Shown one piece after another: positions 42,253 through 50,102 of a DNA stretch of 64,000 nt (position 1 is its first letter; each line of letters begins with the position of its first letter). Made by a program: the position numbers and the translations under genes. This stretch comes from Faecalicoccus acidiformans (lineage in GTDB: Bacteria > Bacillota_I > Bacilli_A > Erysipelotrichales > Erysipelotrichaceae). Location of the stretch: the NCBI RefSeq assembly GCF_014202635.1, contig NZ_JACHHD010000012.1:1-64000 (forward strand). Direction: 5' to 3'. A model generated the notes under the pieces. The model was not told the origin of the DNA. It was given only the letters and a program-made list of their open reading frames with translations, and searched no databases.

Positions 42253-43608
42253 ATGCAGACACAGGAAATATTGGAAACGATCAAGATGATCGATGAAGAA
42301 TATTTAGATATCCGTACGATCACGATGGGAATCTCCTTGTTGGATTGTATGGATACGGATATTCACAAAAGTTGTGAAAAAATCAAGAATAAAATATGTA
42401 CATTAGCCAAAGATCTTGTCAAAGTCGGCAATGAATTTGAAAAAGAATACGGGATCCCCGTTGTCAACAAGCGCATCAGTGTAACCCCGATTTCTATGTT
42501 AGTCGCCTGTTCGGGCGGAGATCCGGTCGAATATGCTTTGACGCTGGAAGCTTGTGCGCAAGAATTAGGAGTGGATTTTATCGGAGGTTTTAGCGCTCTT
42601 GTGCAAAAAGGGTATGCTAAAGGGGATAAAGAACTGATCGAAGCGATCCCTCGTGCTTTAGCTTTGACCCAACATGTTTGTGCCAGTGTCAATGTGGGCT
42701 CTACCAAGGCCGGAATCAACATGGATGCCGTCAAACAAATGGGAAGAATCGTCAAAGAGTGTGCTCTGGCTACGAAAGAGAATAACTGTTTGGGAGCTGC
42801 CAAATTGGTTGTTTTCTGTAATGCTGTTGAAGACAACCCGTTTATGGCGGGTGCTTTCCATGGCGTGGGAGAAGCGGACTGCGTATTGAATGTAGGTGTC
42901 AGCGGGCCAGGTGTCGTACGTGCGACATTGGCCAAGGCGGATAAAAACTTGCCGATGGACAAACTGGCAGATCTGATCAAACGTACGGCGTTTAAGATCA
43001 CGCGAATGGGGCAGTTGGTTGGCACCGTTGCTTCTCAGAAATTGGGTGTTCCTTTTGGAATTGTGGATCTGAGTTTGGCGCCGACGCCGGCAATTGGAGA
43101 CAGCGTAGCGTATATTCTGGAAGAAATGGGATTGGAAACGTGCGGAGCTTATGGAACAACGGCATGTCTTGCGATGCTCAATGATGCTGTAAAAAAAGGC
43201 GGGGTTATGGCCACTTCAAATGTGGGCGGTCTTTCGGGCGCTTTTATTCCAGTCAGTGAAGATGCGGGTATGATCCATGCGGCTAAGGCGGGTGTACTGA
43301 GTTTAGAAAAATTGGAAGCGATGACAGCGGTCTGCAGCGTCGGATTAGATATGATCGTTATTCCTGGTGATACCAGTGCTTCGATTATCAGCGGAGTGAT
43401 TGCCGATGAAGCTGCTATAGGCATGGTTAATTCCAAAACAACGGCGGTTCGAATCATTCCGGCGATTGGAAAAGAAGTTGGAGAAGAACTTGATTTTGGC
43501 GGTCTTTTGGGATCGGGTCCAGTGATGCCGATTCGGCAAACAAAAAATGATGTGATGATCGATCGCGGCGGAAGAATTCCGGCACCATTGCAGTCATTGA
43601 AAAACTAA
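42253..43608 (+). CDS. PFL-family protein (UPF0210)
   Basis: A 451-residue member of the UPF0210/DUF711 family, whose fold is related to pyruvate formate lyase-like barrels although no glycyl-radical loop is seen. Conserved runs are [60 protein letters not shown] and [19 protein letters not shown], with [12 protein letters not shown] near the end. The activity is not established. It is the last gene of a three-gene set with the ACT protein. Confidence 0.9.
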   Translation: MQTQEILETIKMIDEEYLDIRTITMGISLLDCMDTDIHKSCEKIKNKICTLAKDLVKVGNEFEKEYGIPVVNKRISVTPISMLVACSGGDPVEYALTLEACAQELGVDFIGGFSALVQKGYAKGDKELIEAIPRALALTQHVCASVNVGSTKAGINMDAVKQMGRIVKECALATKENNCLGAAKLVVFCNAVEDNPFMAGAFHGVGEADCVLNVGVSGPGVVRATLAKADKNLPMDKLADLIKRTAFKITRMGQLVGTVASQKLGVPFGIVDLSLAPTPAIGDSVAYILEEMGLETCGAYGTTACLAMLNDAVKKGGVMATSNVGGLSGAFIPVSEDAGMIHAAKAGVLSLEKLEAMTAVCSVGLDMIVIPGDTSASIISGVIADEAAIGMVNSKTTAVRIIPAIGKEVGEELDFGGLLGSGPVMPIRQTKNDVMIDRGGRIPAPLQSLKN

Positions 43609-43643
43609 TCATTTCTTTTCAGAAAATCCTTTCCATCTTTTGG

Positions 43644-43671
43644 TTGCAAAATCGGATTTCGTGTGTATAAT
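43644..43671 (+). promoter_or_regulatory. promoter of the T-box operon
   Basis: TTGCAA (43644-43649), 16 nt, TATAAT (43666-43671). Transcription should start near 43678. Confidence 0.65.
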
Positions 43672-43677
43672 TATCTC

Positions 43678-43910
43678 ATAAAGACGAAGAAAAGAAGGAG
43701 TACAGAGGCTTTTCTTTACAGAGAGTCTGCGGATGGTGCAAGCAGATAAGAAAGAATCTGGAACGTGTCTTGGAGTTGCGTTGTCGAAATCGGGAGGCAA
43801 TGTCCGTGTGTTCGCGTTAAGAACGAGGTGTCATCCAGAGACATGGATGGAATTAAGGTGGTACCGCGAGTCAATCGTCCTTTTGAAAAGAAGGACGATT
43901 TTTTTTATGG
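43678..43910 (+). promoter_or_regulatory. T-box leader, specifier CGT (arginine)
   Basis: The T-box sequence AAGGTGGTACCGCG lies at 43855-43868 and is followed by an intrinsic terminator (AATCGTCCTT / AAGGACGATT, 43873-43900, then T8). Stem I begins near AGAGAGTCTG (43718-43727) with a GGTGCAAGC distal loop. The specifier loop fits GAA-CGT-GTCTTGGAG, so the codon is CGT (43764-43766), arginine. The TGGT of the antiterminator would pair with the tRNA 3' end with discriminator A. Uncharged tRNA-Arg should switch on the downstream transporter. Confidence 0.85.
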
Positions 43911-43924
43911 AGAGGGTGATGCGA

Positions 43925-43972
43925 ATGAATCAAGAAGATCGACGACGATGCGAGGCATTCGCATCGCTTTAA
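43925..43972 (+). CDS. short arginine-rich leader ORF
   Basis: A 15-codon ORF reading MNQEDRRRCEAFASL, with a GGAGAGGGTG-type site upstream and three consecutive CGA arginine codons (43940-43948). A perfect 8-bp hairpin, CGATGCGA / TCGCATCG (43946-43966, loop of 5), begins inside the CGA run, so a ribosome stalled there would keep it open. It lies between the T-box terminator and the substrate-binding protein gene. It could be a second arginine-sensing step; it could also be chance. No T-tract follows the hairpin. Confidence 0.35.
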   Translation: MNQEDRRRCEAFASL

Positions 43973-44009
43973 ACAAAAAAAGGAAAAGAGAAAGAAGAGG
44001 TTAAAGAAT

Positions 44010-44780
44010 ATGACAAGTAAATTTTTGAAAATGGGATTAGCAGCCGCAATGGCAATGGGAGTAGTCGGATGCTCAAGCAGCGCTCCGGCCGAAGAAACGG
44101 AAGACCAGACTGTGATCACGATCGGTATCTCTCCAGATTATGAACCTTATGAAAGCTTAAATACCGATAATGAAATGGTGGGCTTTGATATTGATATGGT
44201 TGCCTGGTTTGAAGACTATTTAAATGAAAACGAAGATACATCTTATAAATTTGAATTTAAACAGATGGATTTCGACAATATTGTCACTCAGATTCAAGGG
44301 GATCAGATCGATCTAGGTATCTCTGGCTTTACTTATGAAGAAAGTCGTAAGGTGGAATGGAGCGAACCTTATCTAGGATCTGCTCAGGTAGCTGTTGTGC
44401 CTAAAGGATCTGATATCACTTCGATCGACCAGCTTTCCGGAAAATCAATTGCGGCACAGACAGGAGCAACCGGAGAACAGGCAGCTGCTGACGCTGGAGG
44501 AGAAGTGACCGGATTAAAGAATGTTCAAGATATCATGAATGCTTTAAGTGCCAATCAGTATGATGCCGCTGTGATTGACTCCGGTGTTGCCAAAGCTTAT
44601 GAAGAAAGTGGAAACTTTACTGTTCTTGATGGTGTATTGATGGATGAGAAGAACTATATCATTGCCAAAGAAGGCAATACAGAAATGATCGATTTGGTCA
44701 ATCAGTGTATTGAAGCTTTCATTGCCAGTGAAGACTATCAGGCAATGTGTGAAGAATACGGTTTGACAGCCGTTGAATAA
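44010..44780 (+). CDS. amino acid ABC transporter substrate-binding lipoprotein (probably arginine)
   Basis: A 256-residue periplasmic-binding-protein family 3 lipoprotein. The signal MTSKFLKMGLAAAMAMGVVGC ends in the lipobox GVVGC with the lipidated cysteine at residue 21. The mature part has ITIGISPDYEPYESL, GFDIDMVAWF, IQGDQIDLGISGFTYEESRKVEWSEPYL and GATGEQAAAD, the normal layout for polar amino acid binders. First structural gene after the arginine-type T-box, so arginine is the best substrate guess. AAGAGG precedes the ATG. Confidence 0.92.
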   Translation: MTSKFLKMGLAAAMAMGVVGCSSSAPAEETEDQTVITIGISPDYEPYESLNTDNEMVGFDIDMVAWFEDYLNENEDTSYKFEFKQMDFDNIVTQIQGDQIDLGISGFTYEESRKVEWSEPYLGSAQVAVVPKGSDITSIDQLSGKSIAAQTGATGEQAAADAGGEVTGLKNVQDIMNALSANQYDAAVIDSGVAKAYEESGNFTVLDGVLMDEKNYIIAKEGNTEMIDLVNQCIEAFIASEDYQAMCEEYGLTAVE

Positions 44781-44800
44781 AACGAAAGAAGAGGGATAGT

Positions 44801-45484
44801 ATGTTTTCTGCCTTTCATGAGGTATTTACATTTGAGACTGCTCTGTATTTTGGAAAAGGAGCGCTCATTTCATTGGGGATGGCCATACTATCCCTGTTTC
44901 TCGGTTTGATCCTGGGGATTTTAGGGGCCAGTGCCAAACGTTCCAAGTACAGGCTTTTAAGATGGATTGGAAATATCTATGTTGAAGTGATCCGGGGAAC
45001 GCCTATGTTATTGCAGATCTTGATCATTTTCTCGGTGATTCCTTCGATTTATACCGCTATTACCGGCGAGGTTTTACGAATCAACGTTTATTTGATTGGT
45101 ATTATTGCCATGAGCATCAACTCAGGTGCTTATTCGACTGAATTGATTCGCAGCGGGATAAACGGGGTGGATAAAGGACAATGGGAAGCTTGCGAAACGC
45201 TGGGCCTGAGTCAATGGCAGACGATGCGCTTTGTCGTTTTACCACAGGCATTCAAGTTGATCGTGCCGCCCATTATCAGTGAATTTGTGACCTTGATCAA
45301 AGACAGTTCTTTGACCAGCTGTATTGGAGCCATTGAATTATTGAAGAGTGCTCAAATCGTGGGAGCTGAATATTATGAAGTCATGTCGCCGTATTTTTTG
45401 GCGGCAATCTTCTACCTGGTGATGACGATCAGTATTTCCTATATTGGAAAACATGTAGAAAAGAGGTTGGCTGTCAGTGATTAA
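44801..45484 (+). CDS. amino acid ABC transporter permease
   Basis: A 227-residue HisM/ArtQ-type permease with five membrane helices. It has the family coupling loop [45 protein letters not shown] (EAA motif) and the N-terminal [21 protein letters not shown] and [16 protein letters not shown]. Only one permease gene is present, so the channel is a homodimer. It lies 20 nt after the binding protein and overlaps the ATPase gene by 8 nt. Its operon position predicts arginine import. Confidence 0.94.
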   Translation: MFSAFHEVFTFETALYFGKGALISLGMAILSLFLGLILGILGASAKRSKYRLLRWIGNIYVEVIRGTPMLLQILIIFSVIPSIYTAITGEVLRINVYLIGIIAMSINSGAYSTELIRSGINGVDKGQWEACETLGLSQWQTMRFVVLPQAFKLIVPPIISEFVTLIKDSSLTSCIGAIELLKSAQIVGAEYYEVMSPYFLAAIFYLVMTISISYIGKHVEKRLAVSD

Positions 45485-46208
45485 AGTTGAACATGTGACA
45501 AAGAATTTTGGTTCCCTACATGCGGTAAAAGATGTTTCTTTGGAAGTGAATCAAGGGGAGATCGTCTCTTTGATCGGGCCTTCGGGTTCTGGAAAAAGTA
45601 CGCTTTTGCGCTGTATTCATGGTTTGGAAAAGCCGGATTCCGGCAAGATCTACATCAATGACGAAGTGATGGACCCTTCAGATTCCAAAAAGTATCGCGA
45701 ACAAAGAAATCGCATGGGGTTTGTATTCCAGCATTTCAATCTGTTTCCAAACATGACCGTTCTGGAAAACTGCAATCTGGCTCAGATCCAGGTGGGAGGA
45801 AAGACCAAAGAGGAAGCAGAAAAAACTTCGATGGAATATCTAAAACGCGTTGGACTGGCAGATAAGCGCGATTCCTACCCGAACAATTTGTCTGGCGGCC
45901 AAAAACAGCGTGTGGCCATCGCCCGTGCTTTGTGTATGAATCCGGAATTGATGCTCTTTGATGAACCGACCAGTGCCTTGGATCCTGAAATGATCAAAGA
46001 AGTATTGGAAGTTATGAAAGATCTTGGAAATCAGGGAATGACGATGATCGTAGTAACTCATGAGATGGGGTTTGCCCGCAAGGTGGGGAATCGGGTCATT
46101 TTTCTAGATCGCGGAGAGATCGTGGAAGATTCTCCAAGTGAGGAATTTTTCTCACATCCACAATCTGAACGTGCCAAGGATTTCCTCAGCAAGGTTTTCT
46201 ACGAATGA
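45477..46208 (+). CDS. amino acid ABC transporter ATP-binding protein
   Basis: A 243-residue ABC ATPase of the GlnQ/HisP type. Walker [15 protein letters not shown]-loop [17 protein letters not shown], signature [16 protein letters not shown], Walker [16 protein letters not shown] and the switch histidine in VVTHEMGFA are all intact. It starts with a GTG at 45477 inside the permease gene. It energises the transporter and is translated together with it. An aminotransferase gene overlaps its stop codon. Confidence 0.95.
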   Translation: MIKVEHVTKNFGSLHAVKDVSLEVNQGEIVSLIGPSGSGKSTLLRCIHGLEKPDSGKIYINDEVMDPSDSKKYREQRNRMGFVFQHFNLFPNMTVLENCNLAQIQVGGKTKEEAEKTSMEYLKRVGLADKRDSYPNNLSGGQKQRVAIARALCMNPELMLFDEPTSALDPEMIKEVLEVMKDLGNQGMTMIVVTHEMGFARKVGNRVIFLDRGEIVEDSPSEEFFSHPQSERAKDFLSKVFYE

Positions 46209-47299
46209 AGTTAAAAGATTTTAAAGTCGAACAATGGATGAATGAGAACGAAGGACAGGCGAAGTATAATCTTACCGATACTTGTGCTTCTTCTTTTTCT
46301 TTGCAGGAACTCTTGAATATGGGGCATCTGGACCCCTCATCCATTCTCTTAGATTATGGAGAAATCGTAGGGAAAAAAAGTTTACGTCAAGAGATTCTGA
46401 ATCTGTATCAAAACAAAGATCTGGAGCAAATCACAACGACTAACGGCTGTCTGGAGGCCAACACTTTAGTCATGGATACGTTGCTGGAACCCAAAGACCA
46501 TGTCATAACTTGCGTGCCGGGTTATCAACAGTTTGTCAGTTATCCTGAATCTTTGGGTTGTACTGTTTCTTTGGTGCATCTGGATCCCGCAAAGGGCTGG
46601 TCTTGCTGCGTGGATGACTTTTCTAAGCATATTGGCAAACATACAAAATTAGTGATTTTGAACAACCCTAACAATCCGACAGGAACGGTTTTTACACTTC
46701 CTTTTTTGGAAGAGCTGGTTGTTTTGTGTCGTAAAAATGGAATCTATATTCTTTGCGATGAGGTCTATCGAGATCCGCAACATTTAAAAAGTATAAGCGA
46801 TCTCTATGAAAAAGGAATCTCCACCTCTTCTTTTAGTAAACTGTATGGGCTCGCAGGCCTTCGTTTGGGATGGATCAAAGGACCGCGGGATGTAATCAAA
46901 AAGGTCAATGCCCGCAGAGATTATGTAATGATCTCAACGGGAGATCTGCGAGATACTTTAGGGTTGATCGCATTACAGAATAAGGAAGAGATTTTAAAAA
47001 GAACCCGTTCGATCTTACAGATCAATAAAGAGTTTTTACGTTCTTGGCTGGAAACAAATCCAGATTTTTCATGCGTAATTCCCGCAGAAGGGACGGTTGC
47101 GTTTTTACAGATCCATGGCATGACTGATTCAAAGTCCATGGCTCAGCAGCTTTTGGAACAAGAGGGAATCTTTTTTGTCCCCGGCTCGTGCTTTGACCAG
47201 GAAGGGTATATGCGTTTGGGGCTTGGTCAGGATCCACAAAAGTTTCAAGCAGGATTAAAGGAACTGGCCATTTTCTTGAAAAGCGTAAAACCATTATGA
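46205..47299 (+). CDS. class I aminotransferase in the arginine-type operon
   Basis: A 364-residue PLP enzyme, fold type I. Blocks are [75 protein letters not shown] and the lysine of [15 protein letters not shown]. It resembles aminotransferases of the capreomycidine-synthase-like and aspartate/tyrosine groups. It overlaps the ATPase by 4 nt, so it is made with the transporter. Its place under an arginine T-box suggests use of arginine or a close relative, but the sequence does not prove the substrate. Confidence 0.85.
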   Translation: MKLKDFKVEQWMNENEGQAKYNLTDTCASSFSLQELLNMGHLDPSSILLDYGEIVGKKSLRQEILNLYQNKDLEQITTTNGCLEANTLVMDTLLEPKDHVITCVPGYQQFVSYPESLGCTVSLVHLDPAKGWSCCVDDFSKHIGKHTKLVILNNPNNPTGTVFTLPFLEELVVLCRKNGIYILCDEVYRDPQHLKSISDLYEKGISTSSFSKLYGLAGLRLGWIKGPRDVIKKVNARRDYVMISTGDLRDTLGLIALQNKEEILKRTRSILQINKEFLRSWLETNPDFSCVIPAEGTVAFLQIHGMTDSKSMAQQLLEQEGIFFVPGSCFDQEGYMRLGLGQDPQKFQAGLKELAIFLKSVKPL

Positions 47300-47331
47300 T
47301 AAACTGAAGACATTAAGGGGCTGATTGAATC

Positions 47332-47841
47332 ATGAAAAAAAGATGGGGCTTTGTGTGTCTTTGTCTGCTGGTGACGGGATGTGCCAGACTGAGCGATGTC
47401 GATGAGAGCTTTTTAAAGGAGACAGAAGAACCAGAGGTCGAAAAAGATGAAACACCGGTAGTCATGAAGTGTGATTCTGAAACGCAAGGGTCTTTGACTT
47501 TTGAATCTAAAGGGGATCAGATTCAAAAAATGACGCAGTCTTTTTCGATGTCTTTTACGGATCTTGGCATCAATGAAGATCTGGATCAGAATGCGATCAA
47601 GGAAAAAATAAATCAGTCTTTGGATTCTATGTATCAAGATTTGGAAGGTGTCCAGGCTGTAGGAGAGATTGTTGGAGATCACGTAGAGATTACTGTGACG
47701 ATCGACTATACCGCACCAGATCATGAGCAGCTGATGGAAGCCGGCCTTTTAGAATCAGGGAAAGTCGATAGTGCATATATTTCTCTGGAAGAAACGCAAG
47801 AAAGCTATGAGGATTCTGGCTATACTTGCACAATAGAATAA
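47332..47841 (+). CDS. small lipoprotein of unknown function
   Basis: A 169-residue lipoprotein: the signal MKKRWGFVCLCLLVTGC ends with lipobox LVTGC at residue 17. The mature part has strands and acidic loops (GSLTFESKGDQIQKMTQSFSMSF, VGDHVEITVTIDY), a pattern also seen in DUF1307/YehR-like lipoproteins, but that match is weak. An AAGGGGC site lies ahead of the ATG. It is 32 nt after the aminotransferase and ends at a terminator, so it may be the last gene of the T-box operon. Confidence 0.7.
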   Translation: MKKRWGFVCLCLLVTGCARLSDVDESFLKETEEPEVEKDETPVVMKCDSETQGSLTFESKGDQIQKMTQSFSMSFTDLGINEDLDQNAIKEKINQSLDSMYQDLEGVQAVGEIVGDHVEITVTIDYTAPDHEQLMEAGLLESGKVDSAYISLEETQESYEDSGYTCTIE

Positions 47842-47848
47842 ACAGATC

Positions 47849-47873
47849 TAGAGCGGCAAGACCGCTCTTTTTG
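47849..47873 (+). terminator. terminator after the lipoprotein gene
   Basis: AGAGCGG and CCGCTCT with a CAAGA loop, followed by TTTT. Confidence 0.9.
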
Positions 47874-47893
47874 AAAGAGAAAGGAGGGATTCT

Positions 47894-48529
47894 ATGCGAT
47901 ATTATATTGCGGACTGTCATTTTTTTCATAAAGCTTTAAATACGCAGATGGATCAAAGAGGATTTGATTCTGTAGAACAGATGAATGCCTATATGATCGA
48001 ACGCTGGAATGAAAAAGTCAGAAAGAATGATGAGGTCGTAATCTTGGGGGACTTCAGCTGGGGTTCTTTAGAGGAAACGATGGAAGTTCTTTCGGTCTTA
48101 AAAGGAAAATTGTATTTGATCAAAGGAAACCATGACCGCTTTATTAAAGACAAAAATTTTGATCCGGGACGGTTTGTGTGGATCAAAGATTATGCGGAAT
48201 TAAATGAAAACCGTCGGAAAGTTGTTTTATCGCATTATCCGATTGCTTGTTACAATGGGCAGTATCGCCGGGATGAAGCAGGGAATCCCAAAGTCTATAT
48301 GTTGCACGGGCATATCCACAGCACGCAAGATCAAGTGTATTTGGACGCCTATCAAGATTTTATCCAAAAACAGATTCGTCCTACGATTGGCGGAAAAATG
48401 GAGCATGTGCCTTGCCAGTTCATCAACTGCTTTTGCATGTATTCTGACTATCAGCCGATGACCTTGGATGAATGGATCGAGATCGACCGCAAGCGTAGAG
48501 AGAAGCTTGAATCATCGATCTGTATATAA
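47894..48529 (+). CDS. calcineurin-like metallophosphoesterase
   Basis: A 211-residue phosphoesterase. Metal-binding motifs occur in order: YYIADCHFFHK (DxH), VILGDFSWG (GDxxx), IKGNHDRF (GNHD), VLSHYPIACY and MLHGHIHST (GHxH). The family hydrolyses nucleotides or phosphoproteins; the substrate is unknown. AAGGAGG is 6-7 nt before the ATG. It is a separate unit after a terminator. Confidence 0.88.
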   Translation: MRYYIADCHFFHKALNTQMDQRGFDSVEQMNAYMIERWNEKVRKNDEVVILGDFSWGSLEETMEVLSVLKGKLYLIKGNHDRFIKDKNFDPGRFVWIKDYAELNENRRKVVLSHYPIACYNGQYRRDEAGNPKVYMLHGHIHSTQDQVYLDAYQDFIQKQIRPTIGGKMEHVPCQFINCFCMYSDYQPMTLDEWIEIDRKRREKLESSICI

Positions 48530-48553
48530 ATACTGAATTATGTTTTTCTTGCC

Positions 48554-48628
48554 GCCGGGTAAGAAATGCAGCGCCTTGTTTTCTATCGGTAGGCCTTAGA
48601 AGATAGAAAAAGAAGGCGCTTTTATTTT
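48554..48628 (+). promoter_or_regulatory. leader with attenuator hairpin before the MATE gene
   Basis: A small stem CTTGCC / GGTAAG (loop GCCG, 48549-48562) is followed by a long hairpin, AGCGCCTT and TTTTCTATC pairing with GATAGAAAA and AAGGCGCT (48570-48620, 14-nt loop), then TTTATTTT and the start site. It may terminate the upstream transcript or control the MATE gene. I do not recognise a known riboswitch. Confidence 0.5.
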
Positions 48629-48640
48629 GGGGGAGATAAG

Positions 48641-49975
48641 ATGAAACTGAAAGCGAATTTTCAAACGTTTATGGAGTATACATTTTTAAGTGTTTTGGGA
48701 TCCTTGGGGGTATCTTGTTATATATTGGCAGATACATTCTTTATTTCTTTAGGGTGCGGAGCCAATGGCTTAACGGCTTTAAATCTGGCGGTTCCGCTTT
48801 ATAACTTTATCCACGGAACAGGTTTGATGATCGGGATGGGAGCTGCTACCAAGTTTTCCATTTATCAAAGCCAGAAACAAAAAAAGGAAGGGAATGTGAT
48901 TTATACACATGCTCTGATCCTGGCTCTTGTTTTTTCGCTCTTCTTTGTAGGACTTGGGCTTTTTGCATCGTATCCGCTGGCATCTTGGCTAGGTGCTGAT
49001 GCGCAGACGCTGGAGATGACAAATACTTATTTATATTGGCTTTTGTTGTTTGCGCCTGCTTTTATTTTGAATGATATCTTTTTATGCTTTGTCCGAAATG
49101 ACGGCTCTCCTAAGTTGTCCATGATAGCGATGGTCATTGGCAGCTTGTCGAATGTGGTCTTGGACTATGTCTTTATTTTTCCTTTGGATATGGGAATCTT
49201 TGGTGCTATCTTGGCAACGGGTTTGTCTCCTTTGATCAGTATCAGTATCTTGCTGGGACACCGGATTCAAAAGAAGAATACTTTTCATTTAGAGAAAGGG
49301 CCGATTCAGCTGCCATTTCTTAGACAGACGCTGGTCATTGGCTTTCCATCGCTGGTGACTCAGTTATCGGGCGGGATCGTTATGATCGTGTTTAATTATC
49401 TGATCTTAGGATTGGCAGGGAATATAGGGGTTGCCGCTTATGGAATCACCGCCAATATCGCTTTTGTGGTCGTGGCTATCTTTACCGGGATCGCGCAGGG
49501 TGTTCAGCCTTTGACAAGTGCTTTTTACGGAGCAGGAGAGTTGGCAAAGTCCCGAAAAATGCTGAGATATATGTTAGCGGCCTCTTTAGTCTGTTCGATG
49601 CTGCTTTATGGTCTTATCTGCGGATTTGCACCATGGATCACGGCTGTTTTTAACAGCGAAAATTATCAGAGTCTTCAGCAGATTTCTGAAACAGGATTAC
49701 GGATTTATTTTTTATCGTTGCCTTTTATGGGCGTGAATATTGGGCTTTCTTTATACTTTGCTTCGATTGAAAAGGCTATCCCTTCTTACATTCTTTCACT
49801 TTGCCGCGGGTTTATACTGATTCTTCCCATGGCTTTTTTACTGGCGGCTTGGCAAGGCATGACCGGCATCTGGCTGACATATCCGGTAACGGAACTTTTG
49901 ACGACTTTGCTGGGAATCTTTCTCTACTGTGCACAAAAGGAAAAAAGAGAGAAGAAAAGCCGAATTTTTATGTAA
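48641..49975 (+). CDS. MATE-family efflux transporter
   Basis: A 444-residue integral membrane protein with 12 predicted helices in two similar halves. The N-terminal SVLGSLGVSCYILADTFFISLGCGANGLTALNLAVPLY and FIHGTGLMIGMGAATKFSI show the MATE pattern; the second half repeats it (FPSLVTQLSGGIVMIVFNYLI, AAYGITANIAFVVVAIFTGIAQGVQPL). It exports organic cations, drugs or metabolites using a sodium or proton gradient. Its substrate is not predictable. GGGGGAGAT precedes the ATG. Confidence 0.93.
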   Translation: MKLKANFQTFMEYTFLSVLGSLGVSCYILADTFFISLGCGANGLTALNLAVPLYNFIHGTGLMIGMGAATKFSIYQSQKQKKEGNVIYTHALILALVFSLFFVGLGLFASYPLASWLGADAQTLEMTNTYLYWLLLFAPAFILNDIFLCFVRNDGSPKLSMIAMVIGSLSNVVLDYVFIFPLDMGIFGAILATGLSPLISISILLGHRIQKKNTFHLEKGPIQLPFLRQTLVIGFPSLVTQLSGGIVMIVFNYLILGLAGNIGVAAYGITANIAFVVVAIFTGIAQGVQPLTSAFYGAGELAKSRKMLRYMLAASLVCSMLLYGLICGFAPWITAVFNSENYQSLQQISETGLRIYFLSLPFMGVNIGLSLYFASIEKAIPSYILSLCRGFILILPMAFLLAAWQGMTGIWLTYPVTELLTTLLGIFLYCAQKEKREKKSRIFM

Positions 49976-49993
49976 AAATTTGATAAAATAGAA

Positions 49994-50022
49994 TTGACTT
50001 CTTGCGTTTTGTAAGCTAGTAT
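49994..50022 (+). promoter_or_regulatory. rpoBC promoter
   Basis: TTGACT (49994-49999), 17 nt, TAGTAT (50017-50022), with TATTAT one turn later as alternative -10. It starts rpoB independently; no rplJL genes lie upstream. Confidence 0.6.
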
Positions 50023-50102
50023 TATAAATTGCATAATAGTCTAAGGGGGAAGTGCGCCTTGGGCTGGAAACGCAGAACAAAATCAACGAAAGGATGGCAT
50101 GC

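Noticed and set aside
48550-48575. GCCGCCGGGTAAGAAA resembling the 3' block of a ZTP riboswitch
   Set aside because: The essential 5' domain with ACTGGCG and its stem is absent upstream, and the gene is not a folate or purine gene.
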